Positions 30,103-39,918 of a stretch of DNA of 64,000 nt are shown one piece after another. The stretch's first letter is position 1; each line of letters begins with the position of its first letter. The translations under genes were made by a program, and so were the position numbers. The notes beneath the pieces are model-generated. The model ran no database searches. It was not told the DNA's origin and saw only the letters and a list, made by a program, of their open reading frames with translations. The DNA is taken from NCBI GenBank assembly GCA_031180805.1, contig JAPSLL010000001.1:122648-186647 (forward strand). The letters are read 5' to 3'. Source of the stretch: Bacillus sp. (in: firmicutes) (lineage in GTDB: Bacteria > Bacillota > Bacilli > Bacillales > Bacillaceae).

Positions 30103-31089
30103 TTATTTATGTTCGAGAGTCGCATAAATTTTTTCCGCTACTTGATTGGAAATCATATCTCTTGTCTGTCTAATTGCATTGTAAATAGCATTTGGATCAG
30201 AAGAACCATGTGCCTTTATGACAGGAGCCTTTAAGCCAAATAATGCAGCTCCCCCATATTCGGAATAATCCATTTGCTGTTTAATGATTTTTAATTGCGG
30301 TTTTAAAATACCTGCAGCGATTTTAGATTTCATATTGCTTGTTAACGCAGTTTTTAACATAGTAAATACTGATAAAGCTGTACCTTCAATCGTTTTTAAT
30401 GCAATATTTCCCGTAAACCCGTCAGTCACGACTACATCAGCGACAGATTCCATTAAATCTCTTGATTCAACATTTCCAATGAAGTTTAATGACGGAGTTT
30501 CTTTTAAAAGCTGGAATGTTTGCTTTGTTAAGTCATTTCCTTTTTTATCCTCAGTACCAACATTTAATAAACCAATACGCGGGTTTGAGATCCCTCGAAC
30601 TCTTTCTGCATAAACAGATCCCATAATTGCATACTGAAGAAGATGTTCAGGTTTTGCATCAACATTTGCCCCAACATCCAAAAATAAAAATCCCTTCCCA
30701 TCTAACGTTGGTAATGTAGGAGATAAAGCAGGGCGTTCTATTCCTTCAATACGACCTACAATCAATAATCCAGCGGTCATTAGAGCACCAGTATTACCAG
30801 CAGAAATACAGCCGTCAGCGCGCCCTTCTTTTACCTCGTTTGCCATTAATACCATCGAAGCATTCTTTTTTCTTCTAACTGCTCTTACCGGCTCATCTGT
30901 ACCTTCGATTACCTCTTCTGTATGGAGAATCGAAATTCTTGTACTATCAGTTAGAAGCGGCTTAATTTTTTCTTCATTTCCAACTAACGTAACCTCTAAA
31001 TCCGAAAATGCTCCAACTGCTTTCATTACACCTTCGACAATCGCATTAGGAGCATTATCTCCACCCATAGCATCGATCGCTAACTTCAT
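30103..31089 (-). CDS. plsX: PlsX, acyl-ACP:phosphate acyltransferase
   Basis: PlsX makes acyl-phosphate for PlsY and so links fatty-acid and phospholipid synthesis. The N-terminus [14 protein letters not shown] is diagnostic, with SAGNTGALM and FLDVGANVD further on. The length is 328 residues. Its start overlaps the fapR stop (TAATG), so repressor and enzyme are co-translated. Confidence 0.97.
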   Translation of the reverse strand: MKLAIDAMGGDNAPNAIVEGVMKAVGAFSDLEVTLVGNEEKIKPLLTDSTRISILHTEEVIEGTDEPVRAVRRKKNASMVLMANEVKEGRADGCISAGNTGALMTAGLLIVGRIEGIERPALSPTLPTLDGKGFLFLDVGANVDAKPEHLLQYAIMGSVYAERVRGISNPRIGLLNVGTEDKKGNDLTKQTFQLLKETPSLNFIGNVESRDLMESVADVVVTDGFTGNIALKTIEGTALSVFTMLKTALTSNMKSKIAAGILKPQLKIIKQQMDYSEYGGAALFGLKAPVIKAHGSSDPNAIYNAIRQTRDMISNQVAEKIYATLEHK

Positions 31090-31670
31090 TAAGAATCCCT
31101 ACCTTGTATTAAATTTGAGCGATACATATCAAACTCACCTGAAAAAACTAGTTCACTTCCAACAAAGCTGTTCACTTCAACTAATGTACGGCCTTTTTCA
31201 ACCTCTTTTTTCAGAACCTTTGCTTTGGCAACGACCCGCTCATTTTCCTTAACCTGCCGAGTAAATCGAATGTTTGCTTTAGCTGTCAATGCTAAATCGT
31301 CATCTATAACTGCTACTGCTAATGAGTTTGCTTGAGCAAAAATATGGTGTCCACGAGCTATTTGATTTCTGCTAAAGACATGCTCTTTTTTGATTTCCAA
31401 AATAGAAATTGCTGATTCATCTAATTGAAGATCAATAATTTCTCCAATTACCTCTTCTATATGTAATGATTTTACTTCATCATCTAGTTTCTTTTCTGCC
31501 ACATTTTTAATTCGTTCTCTTAGTTCTGGAATAGAAAGCTCTAACCTGTCTAAGCGAATTGTTTGAATGCTTACTTGAAATTTCTCCGCAAGTTCTTCAT
31601 CTGTAATAAAAGGAGTTTCTAAAATTGTCTCTTTTAATAAATTCTGTCTCTCTTTTTTACTTTTTCTCAT
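31089..31670 (-). CDS. fapR: FapR, malonyl-CoA-responsive repressor of lipid synthesis
   Basis: FapR represses fatty-acid and phospholipid genes and is released by malonyl-CoA or malonyl-ACP. The N-terminal HTH ([20 protein letters not shown], about residues 18-37) is joined to a hot-dog-fold effector domain with [16 protein letters not shown]. The length is 193 residues. The ribosome binding site is weak. A near-perfect FapR box overlaps the promoter start region, so the operon is probably autoregulated. Confidence 0.97.
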   Translation of the reverse strand: MRKSKKERQNLLKETILETPFITDEELAEKFQVSIQTIRLDRLELSIPELRERIKNVAEKKLDDEVKSLHIEEVIGEIIDLQLDESAISILEIKKEHVFSRNQIARGHHIFAQANSLAVAVIDDDLALTAKANIRFTRQVKENERVVAKAKVLKKEVEKGRTLVEVNSFVGSELVFSGEFDMYRSNLIQGRDS

Positions 31671-31692
31671 TTTTTATGACACCGTCCGAACT

Positions 31693-31711
31693 ATTAAGAC
31701 TAGGTACTAAT
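31693..31711 (-). promoter_or_regulatory. FapR operator
   Basis: The minus strand reads ATTAGTACCTAGTCTTAAT, an interrupted palindrome that fits the known FapR box (ATTAGTACC-n-TACTAAT type). It begins three bases downstream of the -10 element and so covers the transcription start, 23 bases upstream of the fapR ATG. Confidence 0.9.
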
Positions 31712-31714
31712 AGT

Positions 31715-31743
31715 AGTATATAGTTAATGAAATTAGAATGCAA
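31715..31743 (-). promoter_or_regulatory. Sigma-A promoter of fapR-plsX-fabD-fabG
   Basis: On the minus strand TTGCAT (31743-31738) and TATACT (31720-31715) are separated by 17 bp, directly before the FapR box. Confidence 0.85.
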
Positions 31744-31918
31744 CATATTTCAATTTTAAAATATGTTTGTTCAACTTATCTGTCCGATTTTTTCTTTAGC
31801 ATTCGCGTATTCGTGTGGCTTAAAGATTCGTATTGAAATACTTTTTTGATAGATTTCTAACACTTTGCGATTGAACAAACTTGATATAATAAAAATCCTA
31901 ATGTACATTCAAAACTCA

Positions 31919-31974
31919 TAAAAAATAGGAACTATCTAAAAACTAGTCTTTTAGCAATTAGATAATTCCTATTT
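31919..31974 (-). terminator. Intrinsic terminator of recG
   Basis: A 17-bp stem with one wobble-type mismatch, AAATAGGAACTATCTAA (31923-31939) with TTAGATAATTCCTATTT (31958-31974), followed on the minus strand by a T run. It lies 77 bases after the recG stop. A small hairpin (GTTAGATT/AATCTAAC) overlaps the stop itself. Confidence 0.88.
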
Positions 31975-32050
31975 CAATACTTTCTTATAAAACACTATTT
32001 ATAACGGTATGGCAAGAAACAATCATTTCGAAAACAGCGTTAGATTAAAA

Positions 32051-34096
32051 TCAATCTAACTTTTCTCCATCCAAAACTCCACTTTGTCTTAAATACTTTC
32101 TTAATTCTTCATACTTACTTTCTTCCCAAAAAGACTTTGATTGGATTAATTGAACCGCATCTTGCCTTGCAACCTCTAAAGCACGATAATCATGAACCAT
32201 ATCTGCTACTTTAAAAATTGGCATTCCACTTTGTTTTTTACCAAAAAAATCTCCTGGACCTCTTAGTTCTAAATCTCTTTCCGATAAAACAAACCCGTCA
32301 TTTGTTTCCGTCATTATTTTCATTCTTTCTTTACCAGCCTCTGATTTAGGGTCAGATAATAAAATACAATAAGATTGCTCACTTCCACGTCCAACACGCC
32401 CTCGTAGCTGATGAAGCTGTGATAAGCCAAATCTCTCAGCATCATATATGACCATAATTGTTGCATTTGGAACATTAACCCCTACTTCGACTACAGTTGT
32501 AGATACTAAGATGTTTACATTATTTTGACTAAAGCTTCGCATAACCTCATCTTTTTCTTCTGAGGACAACCGACCATGCATAAGACCAACTTGATAGCGA
32601 CCTTTATAAAAATGTGTCAGCATGCTATGAACATCAATCGCATTTTGAACATCAAGCTTTTCTGATTCTTCGATTAACGGACAGATAACATATGCTTGAC
32701 GGCCCTTTGCAACTTCCTTTTCTATAAATGTTAAAATTCGCTCAAGCATCGTTGGTTTAACCCAATAGGTTTCAATTGTTTTTCGACCTGCAGGAAGCTC
32801 ATCAATTACTGAGACATCCATTTCTCCAAATGCTGTAATCGCTAGCGTCCTAGGGATTGGCGTAGCTGTCATAAACAAGACATCAGTGTGTTCTCCCTTT
32901 TCACGGAGCATTCTCCTCTGTTCTACTCCGAATCGATGCTGTTCATCGGTTATTACTAAACCTAATTTATGAAACTCGATTTCATCTTGAATAAGGGCAT
33001 GAGTACCTATAAGTAATTGAATTTCGTTATTCTTCAATTTTTCTAGTAATTCACGTCGACGTTTTCCTTTTACTGAGCTAGTTAAAAGTTCAACATTTAC
33101 TTCAAAACGTTCAAATAGCTTCACCAAGGATTCCGCATGCTGTTCAGCTAATATTTCCGTTGGCACCATTAGTGCTCCTTGATACCCAGATAATATTGCC
33201 GCATAAAAGGCAATGGCAGCTATTACTGTTTTTCCTGATCCAACATCACCTTGAAGTAATCGATTCATTCGATAGGACGACTTCATATCAACTAAAATCT
33301 CATTTATTACCCTTAATTGTGCTTGAGTAAGAGAAAAAGGAAGAGATTTGATAAAAGTATCTAATTTTTCTTGAGGAAAAATGTGGTTTAATCCTTTTGA
33401 ATTTTCACGCTGCACTTTTCTTAAAGCTTGCATCTTTAATTGAAATAATAAAAATTCCTCATAAATAAATCTTCTTCTTGCTTGATTTAACTGTTCATGT
33501 ACTTCAGGATGGTGAACGATTTTTATTGCTTCTTTTCTTGGCAATAATTTATATTTTCGCAATAAATCTTGAGGTAATATATCCTTCACATCGTTTAAAT
33601 AACTGTTTAAAGCAATTGAGACGAATTTTCTCATACCTTTTACAGTTAATTTGCCTTTAACAGAATAAACAGGTTCAATTCCACTCTCGCTTTTTTTAGG
33701 TCCAAATGTTAGCTCCTGAGCTGTAATTGTTTGACGATGCTTGTCCCATTTACCTGAAACAGTTACAATTCCGTTTATCGCTAGCTTCTTTTTAAAATAT
33801 GGACGATTAAAACAAGTAACTGTTACTAAATATCTTCCTACTAACAAGCGAAACGTTAATCGCGATTTTTTCTTACCGAAAAAAGTGAGCAAAGGTTCAC
33901 TATGAACCTTCCCTTCAACTGTTACCCGTTCCTCATGATTTACATCCGCTAAATCTTTTAAGTTGTTATCCTCATAGCGATATGGGAAATATTCCAGTAA
34001 ATCTTCTATTGTATAAATACCGATTTCGTTTAAAAGCTGTTCTGTCTCGTCACCAACACCTTTTAGACTTGAAATTGGTTGACTAAGTGTGTTCAT
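32051..34096 (-). CDS. recG: ATP-dependent DNA helicase RecG
   Basis: RecG regresses stalled replication forks and branch-migrates recombination intermediates. The N-terminal wedge/OB region (FPYRYEDNNLKDL, VTVEGKVHSEPLL) precedes the helicase core: Walker A LLQGDVGSGKTVIAA, DEQH box VITDEQHRFG, MTATPIPRTLAI, and the C-terminal LHQLRGRVGRGSEQSYC. The 681-residue length is normal. No clear ribosome binding site precedes the ATG at 34096, so initiation may be weak. The serine dehydratase genes usual before recG in B. subtilis are absent. Confidence 0.97.
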   Translation of the reverse strand: MNTLSQPISSLKGVGDETEQLLNEIGIYTIEDLLEYFPYRYEDNNLKDLADVNHEERVTVEGKVHSEPLLTFFGKKKSRLTFRLLVGRYLVTVTCFNRPYFKKKLAINGIVTVSGKWDKHRQTITAQELTFGPKKSESGIEPVYSVKGKLTVKGMRKFVSIALNSYLNDVKDILPQDLLRKYKLLPRKEAIKIVHHPEVHEQLNQARRRFIYEEFLLFQLKMQALRKVQRENSKGLNHIFPQEKLDTFIKSLPFSLTQAQLRVINEILVDMKSSYRMNRLLQGDVGSGKTVIAAIAFYAAILSGYQGALMVPTEILAEQHAESLVKLFERFEVNVELLTSSVKGKRRRELLEKLKNNEIQLLIGTHALIQDEIEFHKLGLVITDEQHRFGVEQRRMLREKGEHTDVLFMTATPIPRTLAITAFGEMDVSVIDELPAGRKTIETYWVKPTMLERILTFIEKEVAKGRQAYVICPLIEESEKLDVQNAIDVHSMLTHFYKGRYQVGLMHGRLSSEEKDEVMRSFSQNNVNILVSTTVVEVGVNVPNATIMVIYDAERFGLSQLHQLRGRVGRGSEQSYCILLSDPKSEAGKERMKIMTETNDGFVLSERDLELRGPGDFFGKKQSGMPIFKVADMVHDYRALEVARQDAVQLIQSKSFWEESKYEELRKYLRQSGVLDGEKLD

Positions 34097-34276
34097 TACG
34101 ACTATGTTGCATCACACAAACGATGATTGTGTAGATACAACTTCCCCCCTTACCACCATTTCGTTCATTGTAATTAAAAAGTACTTCTTTTTTGTTTCCT
34201 TAAAAATAGTCTATCAGATTTTATCGACTTCTGTACAAATTTTCCGCTTCGTTTTTTCCTTAAGACTCTTAAATTT

Positions 34277-34445
34277 TGTTGATGATTTCCACTGAGGGAT
34301 TCGCTTTTTGTGCGGTTCCGGGAGCCCCCTCGAATTTGCGCGCCTGTGTAATCACCCATGGACACGATTCTCCATGCAGGAGTCTCACATATCGGTTCCA
34401 ATCAAAAATGTGAATGAATTATCTACCATAATCTTTAACATAGCC
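34277..34445. repeat. Decayed dispersed intergenic repeat, copy 2
   Basis: The plus strand shows TTGTTGATGATTTCC, a GC-rich centre (CGGTTCCGGGAGCCCCCTCG), CATGCAGGAGTCTCACATATC, GGTTCCAATCAA and CTTTAACATAGCC. It shares order and wording with copy 1 (13987-14135) and is better preserved. It fills much of the gap between recG and fakA; 34097-34276 holds nothing else I recognise. Confidence 0.7.
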
Positions 34446-34449
34446 TATA

Positions 34450-34475
34450 GAAAAAAACTCGGCAAGTAGCCGAGT
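34450..34475 (-). terminator. Intrinsic terminator of yloU-fakA
   Basis: ACTCGGC (34457-34463) pairs with GCCGAGT (34469-34475), 5-base loop, T7 following on the minus strand; 11 bases after the fakA stop. Confidence 0.93.
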
Positions 34476-34486
34476 CTCTAATAAAC

Positions 34487-36151
34487 TTATTCAACAGAAA
34501 AAATATAGGAATATAAAGGCTGTTCCCCTTTATGAACTTCTACTTCAATATCCTCAAACTGTTCTTCAACAAATGCTATTAGCTGATTTACCTCTTCATC
34601 AGTAGCATCTTGTCCTTGAATAATCGTTAATATTTCTTCATCTTTAATCATTTCATTTAATAATTTTTTTGATGCATCTAATTGATTATGGTCAGTAATA
34701 ATGATTTTACCATCTAATATTCCCATAAAATCACCTTTGGAAATATCTAACCCATCAATATTCGTATCCCTTACAGCATACGTAATTTGCCCACTCTTAA
34801 CGCTTTTAAGGGCTTCGTTAAGAGTATTCTCAACGCTTTCTGGTTCTGCTGTTGGATTAAAGGCAAGCAAGGATGCCATTCCTTGAGGTACAGTTTTTGA
34901 AGGAATAACAATAACATGAACATCCTCCACGACAGATGCAGCCTGTCTAGCAGCCATTACAATGTTTGAATTATTAGGGAGAATGATAACATTTTCAGCA
35001 TTTGCATCATGTATTGCCTGAACGATGTCTTCCGTACTTGGATTCATCGTCTGGCCACCTTCAATGACGACATTTGCTCCGATGCTTTTAAATAATTCTG
35101 CAATTCCTTTACCCATTGTAACCGTCACGAAGCCATATTTGCTTTTTTCAGCTGTTTCCAGTTCTTTTTCAATCGTTTGTTGTTTTTCCCCAACAATATC
35201 TGTATGTTGTTTTCGCATATTTTCGATTTTCATATTAATGAGGTTTCCATATTTTTGCCCATATGATAAAACTTCACCTGGATACTCTGCATGAATATGT
35301 ACTTTAGCTAATTCATCATCAGCAATGACAAGTAATGAATCACCGAACTGACTCAAATCATTTCTAAACTTTTCTTCGTTAAAAGGAGTTTTCCCCTCTT
35401 CAAAACGAACCATAAATTCTGTACAATAGCCAAATTCAATATCTTCTGTATTTATATGGCCTTGCACACCTTTGTGGTGTTCAGCATTCACTAATTCATC
35501 CATTGAAGGTAACTCTACTGTATTAGAAAGCTGCTCACCTTTTAGGACCGCTAAAAATCCTGCATAGACAAATACTAATCCTTGACCACCACTATCAACA
35601 ACTCCTACTTCCTTTAAAACAGGCAGAAGTTCAGGAGTTCTTTTTAATGATTTTTCTGCTTCTTTTAACGTAATTTCCATAAGCTTATCAATTGATGGCT
35701 CGTTTTCAGCAGCAAGTACAGCAGCTTTTGCAGCATCCTTTGCTACAGTAAGAATTGTTCCTTCGACAGGTTTCATAACTGCTTTATAAGCAGTATCAAC
35801 ACCTGCTTGAAGTGCTGCTGCAAATTCCACACTATTAATTGTAGATTTTGTTTCAATTGCTTTCGAAAAGCCTCTAAATAATTGCGACAAAATAACACCG
35901 GAATTTCCACGCGCTCCCATCAGCAAACCTTTGGAAAGAGCGACACCAACCTTCCCAATATGTGCTGAAGGATTGCTTCTTACCTCTTTTGCTCCTGATG
36001 TCATCGATAAATTCATATTCGTTCCAGTATCACCATCTGGAACTGGAAAAACGTTTAATGCATCAACATATTTTGCATTTTTAGAGAGGTTGTTTGCACC
36101 CTGCAAAATCATTTCTGCAAAACGCGTACCATCTAATGTTGTAATAGACAC
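34487..36151 (-). CDS. fakA: Fatty acid kinase subunit FakA (YloV, DhaK/DhaL-like)
   Basis: FakA is the ATP-binding half of the fatty acid kinase that phosphorylates FakB-bound fatty acids for membrane synthesis. The DhaL-like N-terminal domain carries NVFPVPDGDTGTNM, where Asp residues bind Mg-ATP, and SKGLLMGARGNSGVILSQL. The C-terminal region includes VTMGKGIAELFKSIGAN and IILPNNSNIVMAA. The length is 554 residues. The start is GTG at 36151 with GGAGG upstream. It forms a pair with yloU. Confidence 0.93.
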   Translation of the reverse strand: MSITTLDGTRFAEMILQGANNLSKNAKYVDALNVFPVPDGDTGTNMNLSMTSGAKEVRSNPSAHIGKVGVALSKGLLMGARGNSGVILSQLFRGFSKAIETKSTINSVEFAAALQAGVDTAYKAVMKPVEGTILTVAKDAAKAAVLAAENEPSIDKLMEITLKEAEKSLKRTPELLPVLKEVGVVDSGGQGLVFVYAGFLAVLKGEQLSNTVELPSMDELVNAEHHKGVQGHINTEDIEFGYCTEFMVRFEEGKTPFNEEKFRNDLSQFGDSLLVIADDELAKVHIHAEYPGEVLSYGQKYGNLINMKIENMRKQHTDIVGEKQQTIEKELETAEKSKYGFVTVTMGKGIAELFKSIGANVVIEGGQTMNPSTEDIVQAIHDANAENVIILPNNSNIVMAARQAASVVEDVHVIVIPSKTVPQGMASLLAFNPTAEPESVENTLNEALKSVKSGQITYAVRDTNIDGLDISKGDFMGILDGKIIITDHNQLDASKKLLNEMIKDEEILTIIQGQDATDEEVNQLIAFVEEQFEDIEVEVHKGEQPLYSYIFSVE

Positions 36152-36168
36152 AGGTTTTTTCCTCCTTA

Positions 36169-36531
36169 CTACGGGTTCGCTACTCGAACACCTTGTACAA
36201 AAATATTTACGGAATCAACTGCAAGTCCGACCGTTTGATCTAACGTATATTTCACTTTCGTTTGTACGTTATGTGCGACCTCAGAAATTTTTGTACCATA
36301 GCTGACGATAATATACATATCAATAAAAATTGATTCGTCTTCCTGACGAACAATTACGCCTCTGCTAAAGTTATCTCTTCTAAGTATTTCAGTTAGACCG
36401 TCTTTAATTTGATTCTTTGACGCCATTCCAACAATACCATAGCAGTCAATAGCAGCACCACCTGCAACAGTTGCAATGACTTCGTTTGAAATATCAATTT
36501 GCCCGTACTTCGTTTTTAATTCAATGGACAT
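36169..36531 (-). CDS. Asp23/Gls24 family envelope-stress protein (YloU)
   Basis: The 120-residue protein belongs to the Asp23 family: ISNEVIATVAGGAAIDCYGI, then IFIDMYIIVSYGTKISEVA and LAVDSVNIFVQGVRV. It has no membrane helix. In staphylococci Asp23 is tethered to the membrane by partners, but the role of this paralogue with FakA is unknown. It lies 17 bases upstream of fakA. Confidence 0.9.
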   Translation of the reverse strand: MSIELKTKYGQIDISNEVIATVAGGAAIDCYGIVGMASKNQIKDGLTEILRRDNFSRGVIVRQEDESIFIDMYIIVSYGTKISEVAHNVQTKVKYTLDQTVGLAVDSVNIFVQGVRVANP

Positions 36532-37148
<617 letters not shown>

Positions 37149-37173
37149 TTATACGCTCACTTTTTTACATCAC

Positions 37174-37200
37174 AGCTAATTTTTCATATGAAAATTAGCT
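37174..37200. repeat. 27-base near-perfect palindrome after rpmB
   Basis: AGCTAATTTT and AAAATTAGCT arms meet around CATATG. It lies immediately before the shared rpmB/spoVM terminator, giving two hairpins in tandem in the rpmB transcript. Confidence 0.7.
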
Positions 37201-37238
37201 AAGAAAAAAAGCACCGAAGCTACGGTGCTTTTTTTCTT
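37201..37238 (+). terminator. Shared bidirectional terminator between rpmB and spoVM
   Basis: A perfect 16-bp stem (37201-37216 with 37223-37238; core GCACCG/CGGTGC) with seven A on one side and seven T on the other. It works for rpmB on the plus strand and for spoVM on the minus strand. Its last bases overlap the spoVM stop codon. Confidence 0.95.
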
Positions 37239-37317
37239 AATCCTTTTTAAACGAACCGAGCATAGCTCGAACAATTCCCCCTAAAAACTTCGGTAGCTTA
37301 ATCGTATAAAATTTCAT
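37237..37317 (-). CDS. spoVM: SpoVM, stage V sporulation protein (26 residues)
   Basis: The protein is MKFYTIKLPKFLGG followed by IVRAMLGSFKKD, differing from B. subtilis SpoVM, as I recall it, only by Lys for Arg near the end. SpoVM is a short amphipathic helix that recognises the convex outer forespore membrane and anchors SpoIVA to begin coat assembly; Pro9, important for this, is present. GAGGAGG lies upstream of the ATG at 37317. It is expected to be sigma-E controlled, but I could not identify a convincing sigma-E promoter in 37318-37545. Confidence 0.97.
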   Translation of the reverse strand: MKFYTIKLPKFLGGIVRAMLGSFKKD

Positions 37318-37545
37318 TGTTTCCCTCCTCAACCAAATCATTAAACATGCTTTTTAGCTTGTTCAAAGGTTCTTAAGACGCCAATTTCTTATTTACATTA
37401 CGTAATTACAATATGACAATCGAATAAAATGTGAATAGCTAAAGCATCATTTTTTTAGACGAAAAATGTTATCAGTTCTATAGCATTATATTCATCATAT
37501 AAAAGAAAAATGACGTTTGAACCTATTCCTTTGGATCCACAAGGA

Positions 37546-38190
37546 TTAATCTCGACTTCTTACCATTAATAGTATGCCTTCAAGAAAAGAAAAAGTACCT
37601 TGTTCGCAAATGAGTTCGTTACTTATACATAATGTAGAACTCATCGTGATATGACAATTATTTAACGGATATTTAAAGCCTATTAATGAGATTCCTTTTA
37701 CTTCCTGACTTATCGGAATAAAGGAAATATATTTCCAATCCTTGTGCTTCAATATTGTATATGTACCAGGTCTATAGAGGGTGATTTGATTTTGGCAATC
37801 TATAATTTCAATTTTCGTCTCAGTAGACAATCCTTTTAACAAGAGATGAATATTAGCTAGAAGATGATCTAGCCTTCCACCTGTTGCACCGAATAATTGA
37901 ATTAATTTCGGTTTTTGAGTTAGTGCCCATTCCAATGCAAGCTCAGTATCTGTTTTATCTTTTTCAGGAGGATAAATTGATATATTTTGTTGTTCTTCTG
38001 TTAAACTGAATTTTTCATTCTCAGAGATGGAGTCAAAATCACCAAAAGCATAGGCTAGTGGTATGCCGCATTCTTTTACGTAAATTGTTCCTTTATCGAT
38101 TCCAACCCAAGTCACATCTTGATGATTGAACTTATTTAAATATGGAAGATTTTCTTTAGGTCCCCCAGCAACTAAGGCAATTGTCTTCAT
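37546..38190 (-). CDS. thiN: Thiamine pyrophosphokinase
   Basis: ThiN converts thiamine to thiamine diphosphate using ATP. The N-terminal domain has IALVAGGPKEN, VGIDKGTIYV and AFGDFDSISENE; ELALEWALTQKP and GATGGRLDHLLANIHLL bind substrate. The C-terminal beta-domain ends SFLEGILLM. A TTG four codons earlier is in frame, but the ATG at 38190 has GGAGAG at correct spacing and gives the usual length of 214. It is separated from rpe by a terminator. Confidence 0.95.
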   Translation of the reverse strand: MKTIALVAGGPKENLPYLNKFNHQDVTWVGIDKGTIYVKECGIPLAYAFGDFDSISENEKFSLTEEQQNISIYPPEKDKTDTELALEWALTQKPKLIQLFGATGGRLDHLLANIHLLLKGLSTETKIEIIDCQNQITLYRPGTYTILKHKDWKYISFIPISQEVKGISLIGFKYPLNNCHITMSSTLCISNELICEQGTFSFLEGILLMVRSRD

Positions 38191-38271
38191 AGTACTCTCC
38201 AAATTTTTATTTATCTAATATTTTAATTAGTATTGAGTTACAAGTCACTATTGTAATTATGTATGAATAGC

Positions 38272-38301
38272 AAAAAGTCTGACATAAAAATATGTCAGAA
38301 C
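38272..38301 (-). terminator. Intrinsic terminator of the operon ending in rpe
   Basis: TCTGACATA (38278-38286) pairs with TATGTCAGA (38291-38299) around a 4-base loop, then T5 on the minus strand. Confidence 0.93.
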
Positions 38302-38311
38302 TTATTATGCT

Positions 38312-38968
38312 TTATGAAAGGACAGCTTGTTTTAAATTTTGAATAGCCTGATGTCGATCAGATTTGTTGTAAATAGCAGAGCCTGCAACTAAAACTGTTG
38401 CTCCTGCATCAACACATTGTTTTGCGGTTTCTTCGTTAACCCCGCCATCTACTTCTATTTCAATTGATAATTTCTTTTCTTTAATAATCTTTGATAATTC
38501 ACGAATTTTTGGTAATACTTGCGGGATAAATTCTTGGCCACCAAAGCCTGGATTTACTGTCATTAATAAAACCATATCAACATTTTCAAGGATGTGGATA
38601 ATTGACTCAACTGGTGTATGGGGATTCAAAACAACCCCTGCCTTGATTCCTTTAGATTTAATCAATTGGATTGTCCGATGAAGATGTTTACACGCTTCAA
38701 CATGGACAGTAATAATATCTGCTCCAGCGCGAACAAACTCTTCAATAAATTGATCAGGCTGTTCAATCATTAAATGAACATCCAATGGTAAGCTTGTAAT
38801 TGGACGAATTGCATCGACAATGAGCGGACCTATAGTAATATTAGGTACAAAGTGACCATCCATTACATCGATATGAATATAATCAGCTCCGCCCTTTTCT
38901 ACATCCTTGATCTCCTCTCCTAGCTTTGAGAAGTCTGCAGATAAAATAGATGGTGCAATTTTAATCAT
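38312..38968 (-). CDS. rpe: Ribulose-5-phosphate 3-epimerase
   Basis: Rpe interconverts ribulose-5-P and xylulose-5-P in the pentose phosphate pathway. It is a TIM barrel with [17 protein letters not shown], the metal/catalytic segment [31 protein letters not shown] and IEVDGGVN. The length is 218 residues. It lies two bases after rsgA and ends the run at a terminator. Confidence 0.98.
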   Translation of the reverse strand: MIKIAPSILSADFSKLGEEIKDVEKGGADYIHIDVMDGHFVPNITIGPLIVDAIRPITSLPLDVHLMIEQPDQFIEEFVRAGADIITVHVEACKHLHRTIQLIKSKGIKAGVVLNPHTPVESIIHILENVDMVLLMTVNPGFGGQEFIPQVLPKIRELSKIIKEKKLSIEIEVDGGVNEETAKQCVDAGATVLVAGSAIYNKSDRHQAIQNLKQAVLS

Positions 38969-38970
38969 AA

Positions 38971-39855
38971 TTAGTACCTCGGCTTTCTATCTTTTATTTC
39001 CTCTACAAAAGTTAAGTAATGATCATATCGGTATTTCGGTATTTCTCCGCTTTCAACGGCAGCTTTTATTGCACATTTCGGTTCCTTGACATGAGTACAG
39101 CCGCGGAACTTACAGCTATTGCTTCTTTCTTTCATTTCTGGAAAACAATATGTTAAGTCCTCAACTTCAATGCCCGTAAAATCTAATGAGCTAAACCCTG
39201 GTGTATCTGCAACATACCCTGTACCAATTGAAATTAATTCCACATGTCTTGTCGTATGTTTACCACGGCCAAGATGAGTAGAAATATCATTTGTTTTCAA
39301 GCCTAAATCTGGGCGCAAAACATTTAATAATGAAGACTTACCAACACCTGATTGCCCAGCGAAAACGGATATTTTTTCATCTAGTAAAGGATGAAGAGCA
39401 TCTAAAGAATTGCCCTCAATTGTCGATGTTAACAATACTTGATAGCCAATATCTTGATAATCCTTTGCATAAGCCTCAACGCTTTTTTCAACCTCACTTG
39501 AAGCGATTAAATCGGTTTTACTTATGACAATAATTGGCTCAATATCGTTCGCTTCTATTAATACGAGAAAACGATCAAGAAGAACTGAACTAAAATCAGG
39601 CTCCACCGCTGAAAAAACAAGTATTGCTTGATCGACATTACTTATAGGTGGCCTAACTAGCTCATTTTTCCGATTATACACATCTAAAATATATCCTTCC
39701 TTATCGTTTTCCGCTTGATACTCTACTTCATCACCAACTAGTGGGGTAATTTTATTTTTCCGAAAAACTCCTCTACCTCTACATTGGATGAGTCTCTCCC
39801 CATCTTGCACGTAGTAAAAACCACTAAGAGCCTTCACAATTTTCCCTTGTGGCAT
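38971..39855 (-). CDS. rsgA: RsgA (CpgA), ribosome small-subunit GTPase
   Basis: RsgA is a circularly permuted GTPase that checks late 30S maturation. The N-terminal OB fold (about residues 1-65) precedes the G domain, with G4 VISKTDL ahead of the P-loop [13 protein letters not shown] and G3 DTPGFS. The C-terminal zinc site is in [14 protein letters not shown]. The length is 294 residues. It lies 63 bases after prkC, and the CpgA protein is a known PrkC substrate in B. subtilis. Confidence 0.97.
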   Translation of the reverse strand: MPQGKIVKALSGFYYVQDGERLIQCRGRGVFRKNKITPLVGDEVEYQAENDKEGYILDVYNRKNELVRPPISNVDQAILVFSAVEPDFSSVLLDRFLVLIEANDIEPIIVISKTDLIASSEVEKSVEAYAKDYQDIGYQVLLTSTIEGNSLDALHPLLDEKISVFAGQSGVGKSSLLNVLRPDLGLKTNDISTHLGRGKHTTRHVELISIGTGYVADTPGFSSLDFTGIEVEDLTYCFPEMKERSNSCKFRGCTHVKEPKCAIKAAVESGEIPKYRYDHYLTFVEEIKDRKPRY

Positions 39856-39918
39856 GAATAACCTCCTTCCAGCTATTTCAAATCATATCGTTAACTATTA
39901 TCCTAAGACCAAGCTTTG

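Noticed and set aside
34174-34401. 75-codon minus-strand reading frame between recG and fakA
   Set aside because: It lies across the dispersed repeat, has no ribosome binding site, and its sequence is low-complexity with no family resemblance.
37318-37545. Sigma-E promoter for spoVM
   Set aside because: A TCATATT-like -35 exists but no CATACAAT-like -10 at the proper spacing; expected biologically, not seen clearly.
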